Positions 3,785-5,402 of a stretch of 5,402 nt of DNA are shown here, in pieces. Numbering within the stretch: the stretch's first letter is position 1; each line of letters begins with the position of its first letter. The stretch is taken from NCBI GenBank assembly GCA_964583865.1, contig CAZOXZ010000164.1:1-5402 (forward strand). The letters run 5' to 3'. The notes below the pieces were generated by a model. The model was given only the letters and a program-made list of their open reading frames with translations. It had not been told where the DNA came from and made no database searches. The position numbers and the translations under genes are program-made. Source of the stretch: DASSBG01 sp964583865. Its GTDB lineage: Bacteria; Pseudomonadota; Gammaproteobacteria; Xanthomonadales; Rhodanobacteraceae.

Positions 3785-4717
3785 TCACGCCCACCGTGCC
3801 AGCAGCTCATGCAACACCAGCCGCGGCCGCAGCGGCCCGCGCAGGTCTTCGGCGGCACGCACGGCCGCGCGGTACCAGTCCAGCAGGGACATCGCGTCAC
3901 GTGACGGCGCCACGGCGCGTTGCCCGGCGCCCGCACGCTGGCGCAATTCATCGGCGACAATTCGCGCGGCAAAGCGCAGGCGTTGTACGGCATGTTCATC
4001 GTCCCAGCGCGCACTGACACTGCCGACATCGGCCTGACCGCGTGCCAGCTCCGCCAGATCCGTCGCAACTTCGTCACGCAAGGGCAACAGGCCGTCCGCT
4101 TCCAGGCTGCGCGCCAACCCGGGATTGCCGCCGGCTGCAGCCAGGGCCTCGTCGGCCGCGGTCACGCCGACCTGCTGCAGCCAGGCCAATGCCTGGGCGT
4201 GCGGTGGCTGGGGCACGGTGAATGTCTGGCAGCGGCTGCGGATGGTCGCTGGCAGACGCCAGGGATGGTCGGCCACGAGCAGCAACACCGTGGCCGGTGT
4301 CGGCTCCTCCAGGGTCTTCAGCAACGCGTTGGCGGCCTCCCGATTCATGGCATCGGCCGGGTCGATGACCGCCAACTGACGGCCGCCGAGCTGGCTGGTC
4401 ATGGCCAGTTGCCGGGACAACTCCCGCACCTGTCCGACCAGGATCTCGCGCCGCAGCCGGCCCTGGGTGTTCAGTTCCAGAGCCACGCGGTGCAGATCCG
4501 GATGCGTCCCGGCGGCATGCAGACTGCAGGCACGACACTGGGCGCAGGCCATGCCGTCCACCGGCGCCTGGCACAACACCGCGGCCGTGATGCGGTCTGC
4601 CAGAGCGCGCTTGCCGAGGCCGCGGGCACCGGCCATGAGAATGGCATGCGGCAAGGCATCGGCCGCCAGGCGTCGCCGCAGGCTGGCGTGGATGGCTTCC
4701 AGCCACGGCATGTTCAT
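3785..4717 (-). CDS. holB: DNA polymerase III subunit delta prime
   Basis: This 310-residue clamp-loader subunit belongs to the AAA+ family. Delta prime is the stator of the complex that loads the beta clamp during replication. The P-loop region is GARGLGKRA (30-38), degenerate at the Ser/Thr after Lys, consistent with delta prime not hydrolysing ATP. A four-cysteine zinc module is present (C49, C58, C61, C64). NALLKTLEEP (130-139) is the Walker B/sensor neighbourhood shared with DnaX-type proteins, and SRC (161-163) is the arginine-finger motif. The C-terminal third is weakly conserved, as usual. The ATG at 4717 overlaps the tmk stop as ATGA, implying translational coupling; a second ATG at 4711 is possible. 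The tmk-holB order is standard in gammaproteobacteria. Confidence 0.95.
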   Translation of the reverse strand: MNMPWLEAIHASLRRRLAADALPHAILMAGARGLGKRALADRITAAVLCQAPVDGMACAQCRACSLHAAGTHPDLHRVALELNTQGRLRREILVGQVRELSRQLAMTSQLGGRQLAVIDPADAMNREAANALLKTLEEPTPATVLLLVADHPWRLPATIRSRCQTFTVPQPPHAQALAWLQQVGVTAADEALAAAGGNPGLARSLEADGLLPLRDEVATDLAELARGQADVGSVSARWDDEHAVQRLRFAARIVADELRQRAGAGQRAVAPSRDAMSLLDWYRAAVRAAEDLRGPLRPRLVLHELLARWA

Positions 4718-5349
4718 GACGCCACCCGCTCGATCACAGCGGCCACGGCGGCACAGGCGACCGCCCTCACCTCGGCCGCCGGTTGCGCGGCATCCAGCAC
4801 GCAGAAGCGCTGCGGCTCGGCCGCGGCCCGGGCGCGATAGCTGGCACGCACGCGCTCGAAGAACGCCGCCTGCTCGCGCTCGATGCGGTCGGTCTCGCCG
4901 CGTGTGGCGATGCGTTGCCGGCCCACGTCAGGCGGGATGTCCAGCAGCAGGGTCAGGTCCGGCTTGAGCCCGCCAACCGTCCATTCCGCCAGCGTGGCGA
5001 TACGTTCGGCTGGCTGACCTCGTCCACCGCCCTGGTAGGCGAAGCTGGCATCGACGAAACGATCACAGATTACCGCGCGTCCGGCCGCCAGCGCCGGTCG
5101 GATGACCTCGTGCGCCAGTTGCGCGCGGGCGGCAAAATACAACAACAGCTCGGCTTCGGCCGTGACATCGCCGGCCGCCGGATCCAGTACCAGTTGGCGC
5201 ACGCCCTCGCCCAGGGCCGTGCCACCGGGCTCGCGCGTGACCACCGGCTCGATGCCTTGCTCATCCTGCAGCCAGGCGCACAGACCTTGCAGCAAGGTGC
5301 TCTTGCCCGCGCCATCGCCGCCTTCCAGAGTGATGAACAGACCTGGCAT
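4714..5349 (-). CDS. tmk: Thymidylate kinase (dTMP kinase)
   Basis: A 211-residue cytoplasmic kinase converting dTMP to dTDP with ATP, needed for dTTP supply. The P-loop EGGDGAGKST is at 9-18, the TREPGG motif contacting dTMP is at 38-43, and the DRF catalytic/substrate motif is at 96-98. GGGRGQ (107-112) and a LID-type arginine-rich RGETDRIE (150-157) follow. The length is typical of the family. The ATG at 5349 is chosen because it overlaps the mltG stop (TGATG) and has GGGAGG 8-9 nt upstream. A GTG at 5358 would add three residues but sits on that ribosome binding site. It is part of the mltG-tmk-holB operon; the ATGA overlap with holB suggests coupled translation. Confidence 0.97.
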   Translation of the reverse strand: MPGLFITLEGGDGAGKSTLLQGLCAWLQDEQGIEPVVTREPGGTALGEGVRQLVLDPAAGDVTAEAELLLYFAARAQLAHEVIRPALAAGRAVICDRFVDASFAYQGGGRGQPAERIATLAEWTVGGLKPDLTLLLDIPPDVGRQRIATRGETDRIEREQAAFFERVRASYRARAAAEPQRFCVLDAAQPAAEVRAVACAAVAAVIERVAS

Positions 5350-5402
5350 CAGCGGCACCTCCCGCGCTGGTGGCAGTTCACGGCGCGATTGTGCTGTGCC
5401 AG
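5349..5402 (-). CDS. mltG: Endolytic murein transglycosylase, last 17 residues (cut by window edge)
   Basis: The minus strand from 5402 reads LAQHNRAVNCHQRGRCR and then TGA at 5351-5349. HNRAV is the conserved C-terminal signature of MltG/YceG proteins, as recalled from E. coli and Pseudomonas. MltG is an inner-membrane lytic transglycosylase that cuts nascent glycan strands. mltG directly precedes tmk in many gammaproteobacteria. Its stop overlaps the tmk ATG by one base. Only the tail is visible, so identification rests on this short motif plus gene order. Confidence 0.82.
   Translation of the reverse strand: MAQHNRAVNCHQRGRCR
5358..5363 (-). promoter_or_regulatory. tmk ribosome binding site inside the mltG end
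   Basis: Minus-strand GGGAGG, 8 nt before the ATG at 5349, lies within the last mltG codons and argues against the GTG at 5358 as the start. Confidence 0.75.

Noticed and set aside
3920..4840. A 306-codon plus-strand open frame opposite holB and tmk
   Set aside because: Shadow of holB, which has unmistakable motifs. The translation is Gln/Gly/Arg-rich and spans the holB-tmk junction.

Overview
The window is GC-rich, densely coded bacterial chromosome. Gene content and protein sequence point to a gammaproteobacterium, most likely of the Xanthomonadales (Lysobacterales). The reasons are the mltG-tmk-holB...pilZ order known from Xanthomonas and Pseudomonas, PilZ and PilH proteins of the Pseudomonas/Xanthomonas kind, and intergenic REP-type hairpins with a GTAG foot. 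The taxon is inferred from memory of these families; no search was run.

Left part (1-1727). The 5' end of pyrG (CTP synthase) runs leftward off the window. A 105-bp divergent spacer separates it from a rightward acuI/yhdH-type NADPH acrylyl-CoA reductase / quinone oxidoreductase. Next comes a rightward single-domain response regulator that closely resembles PilH of the type IV pilus chemosensory (Pil-Chp) system. It has a good sigma70-like promoter (TGGACA-16-TACAAT) and a clear ribosome binding site, so it is probably transcribed on its own.

Middle (1728-2272). About 545 bp without a credible gene lie between the convergent pilH and pilZ genes. The stretch is a mosaic of repeats. An approximately 200-bp unit is present almost twice in tandem, with a third copy of its 41-bp core. 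Three short REP hairpins have stems that differ by fully compensatory base changes. A second pair of GTAG-type hairpins includes one that looks much like the enterobacterial REP. An 18-bp palindrome and a 13-bp direct repeat complete the region.

Right part (2273-5402). A leftward operon contains the last codons of mltG (septal murein endolytic transglycosylase), tmk (dTMP kinase), holB (DNA polymerase III delta prime), a PIG-L/LmbE-type zinc deacetylase, and pilZ (type IV pilus assembly regulator). mltG/tmk and tmk/holB are tightly overlapped (TGATG and ATGA). The PIG-L gene follows holB after a 112-nt, AT-richer gap and separates holB from its usual neighbour pilZ.

Together the window holds nucleotide and replication housekeeping genes (pyrG, tmk, holB) and two type IV pilus regulators that face each other across a REP-rich spacer. 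No complete new multi-gene system is evident. The most interesting material is the covarying REP mosaic and the PIG-L gene lodged in the tmk-holB-pilZ operon.
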